A DNA stretch of 6,378 nt, taken from NCBI GenBank assembly GCA_017425725.1, contig JAFOXU010000045.1, forward strand, positions 1 to 6,378. Direction: 5' to 3'. Each line of letters begins with the position of its first letter. Position 1 is the stretch's first letter. Shown piece by piece: positions 6,057 to 6,378 of this stretch. A program made the translations under genes and the position numbers. The DNA is from Alphaproteobacteria bacterium (GTDB lineage: Bacteria; Pseudomonadota; Alphaproteobacteria; Rs-D84). The notes below the pieces were generated by a model that was not told the DNA's origin, made no database searches, and was given only the letters and a program-made list of their open reading frames with translations.

Positions 6057-6082
6057 AAAAATCCCCCAAACGGGGGATTTTT
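6057..6082. terminator. Bidirectional intrinsic terminator between rarA and the right-edge gene
   Basis: A perfect 11-bp stem AAAAATCCCCC (6057-6067) / GGGGGATTTTT (6072-6082) with loop AAAC. Each strand has a five-GC-pair core followed by a run of U in its transcript, so it can stop transcription from rarA and from the convergent gene. It overlaps the TAA stop (6083-6081) of the minus-strand gene. Confidence 0.9.
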
Positions 6083-6378
6083 AATATCGTGGATAAAGGG
6101 CATTTTTTTGTTTTTCTTCATCCAATTCTTTTTTTACTTCGTGCAGACATTCACGGGCTTTATCTAAACATTTTTCAAAGGTTTTTGTATTCATACTATT
6201 ACTAGTGCAACCATCATTCTTACATTTTCCTTTATCACTCCAAGTCTTGTTCATATTTTCCATTTCACGCACCAACTGTTTTTTCATTTCTATGTTTAGC
6301 GTCTTACCATTATTAGATTGAGCATCAATCGCTTCAATATTACTTTTATAACAATTAAACCTCTCCTCGTTCCCATAT
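6081..6378 (-). CDS. C-terminal 98 residues of a Cys- and Lys/Glu-rich protein of unknown function (runs off the right edge)
   Basis: The frame ending at TAA 6083-6081 stays open through 6377 to the window edge, so this is the end of a longer gene. The ATG at 6287 has no Shine-Dalgarno (ACATAGAA before it), and the 30 codons upstream are also open, so I do not take it as the start. Among the visible residues, Cys occurs at 9, 52, 57, 70 and 77, including C-x4-C (52-57) and C-x6-C (70-77). A strongly charged helix (about 64-92) could be a coiled coil. Several Cys in a soluble tail suggest either disulfides in an exported protein or metal binding; the sequence does not decide. No family is recognised. 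It converges on rarA and shares the terminator. Confidence 0.6.
   Translation of the reverse strand, partial: YGNEERFNCYKSNIEAIDAQSNNGKTLNIEMKKQLVREMENMNKTWSDKGKCKNDGCTSNSMNTKTFEKCLDKARECLHEVKKELDEEKQKNALYPRY

Larger units (their letters stand above)
5696..6080. other. Gene-free 385-bp spacer between rarA and the convergent right-edge gene
   Basis: It holds only the three palindromic repeat units and the terminator. No start codon with a ribosome site leads to a plausible protein. The two minus-strand frames over it translate the repeats. No tRNA-like fold or CRISPR-like regular spacing was seen. Confidence 0.75.

Noticed and set aside
5715..6069. Two minus-strand open frames (5715-5909 and 5860-6069) with phrases such as V-I-P-A-K-A-G-I
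   Set aside because: These are translations of the palindromic repeats, a well-known source of false proteins; no ribosome site and they overlap each other.
1..6378. Scarcity of GANTC (nine seen by eye) as a sign of CcrM methylation
   Set aside because: Consistent with an alphaproteobacterium, but composition bias in one short window makes the depletion unconvincing.

Overview
The window looks like a chromosomal piece of an uncultured, fairly AT-rich alphaproteobacterium. The main reason is a Ros/MucR-family regulator, a family found mostly in Alphaproteobacteria. It is followed on the same strand by an envelope gene, the rRNA-maturation enzyme YbeY and the lipoprotein acyltransferase Lnt. 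In Alphaproteobacteria ybeY and lnt normally sit close together as separate genes. Low GC and compact spacing would suit a host-associated lineage, but that is inference and the genus cannot be read from this sequence.

Minus-strand block, about 4393 down to 1: a TTG-started, zinc-ligand-poor MucR-like regulator (4356-4000); a tightly coupled 447-residue single-pass membrane protein whose periplasmic part distantly resembles GH24 lysozymes (3997-2654); and a 666-residue fusion of YbeY and Lnt (2626-626). A further gene for a secreted protein starts near 567 and runs off the left edge. The first three genes are spaced by 2 and 27 nt and look like one transcript. The fourth can be read from the same transcript, but it also has its own sigma70-type promoter, whose -35 box covers the ybeY-lnt stop codon. 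The theme of the block is the cell envelope, with an rRNA-processing domain fused in.

Plus strand: rarA (4427-5695), the AAA+ replication-fork ATPase, diverges from the mucR-like gene across only 70 nt. Two oppositely facing promoters with adjacent -10 boxes fit in that gap.

5696-6080 has no gene. It holds three palindromic repeat units that share an 11-bp end (CCCCTTGTCAT / ATGACAAGGGG), one of them truncated, followed by a perfect bidirectional intrinsic terminator at 6057-6082. The terminator separates rarA from a convergent minus-strand gene (6378-6081), of which only the last 98 codons, rich in Cys and Lys/Glu, lie inside the window.

No mobile-element protein, CRISPR array, tRNA or rRNA was seen. 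The most unusual items are the YbeY-Lnt fusion, the lysozyme-like membrane protein placed next to it, and the MucR-like protein that has lost most of its zinc ligands. I do not see proof of a wholly new system.
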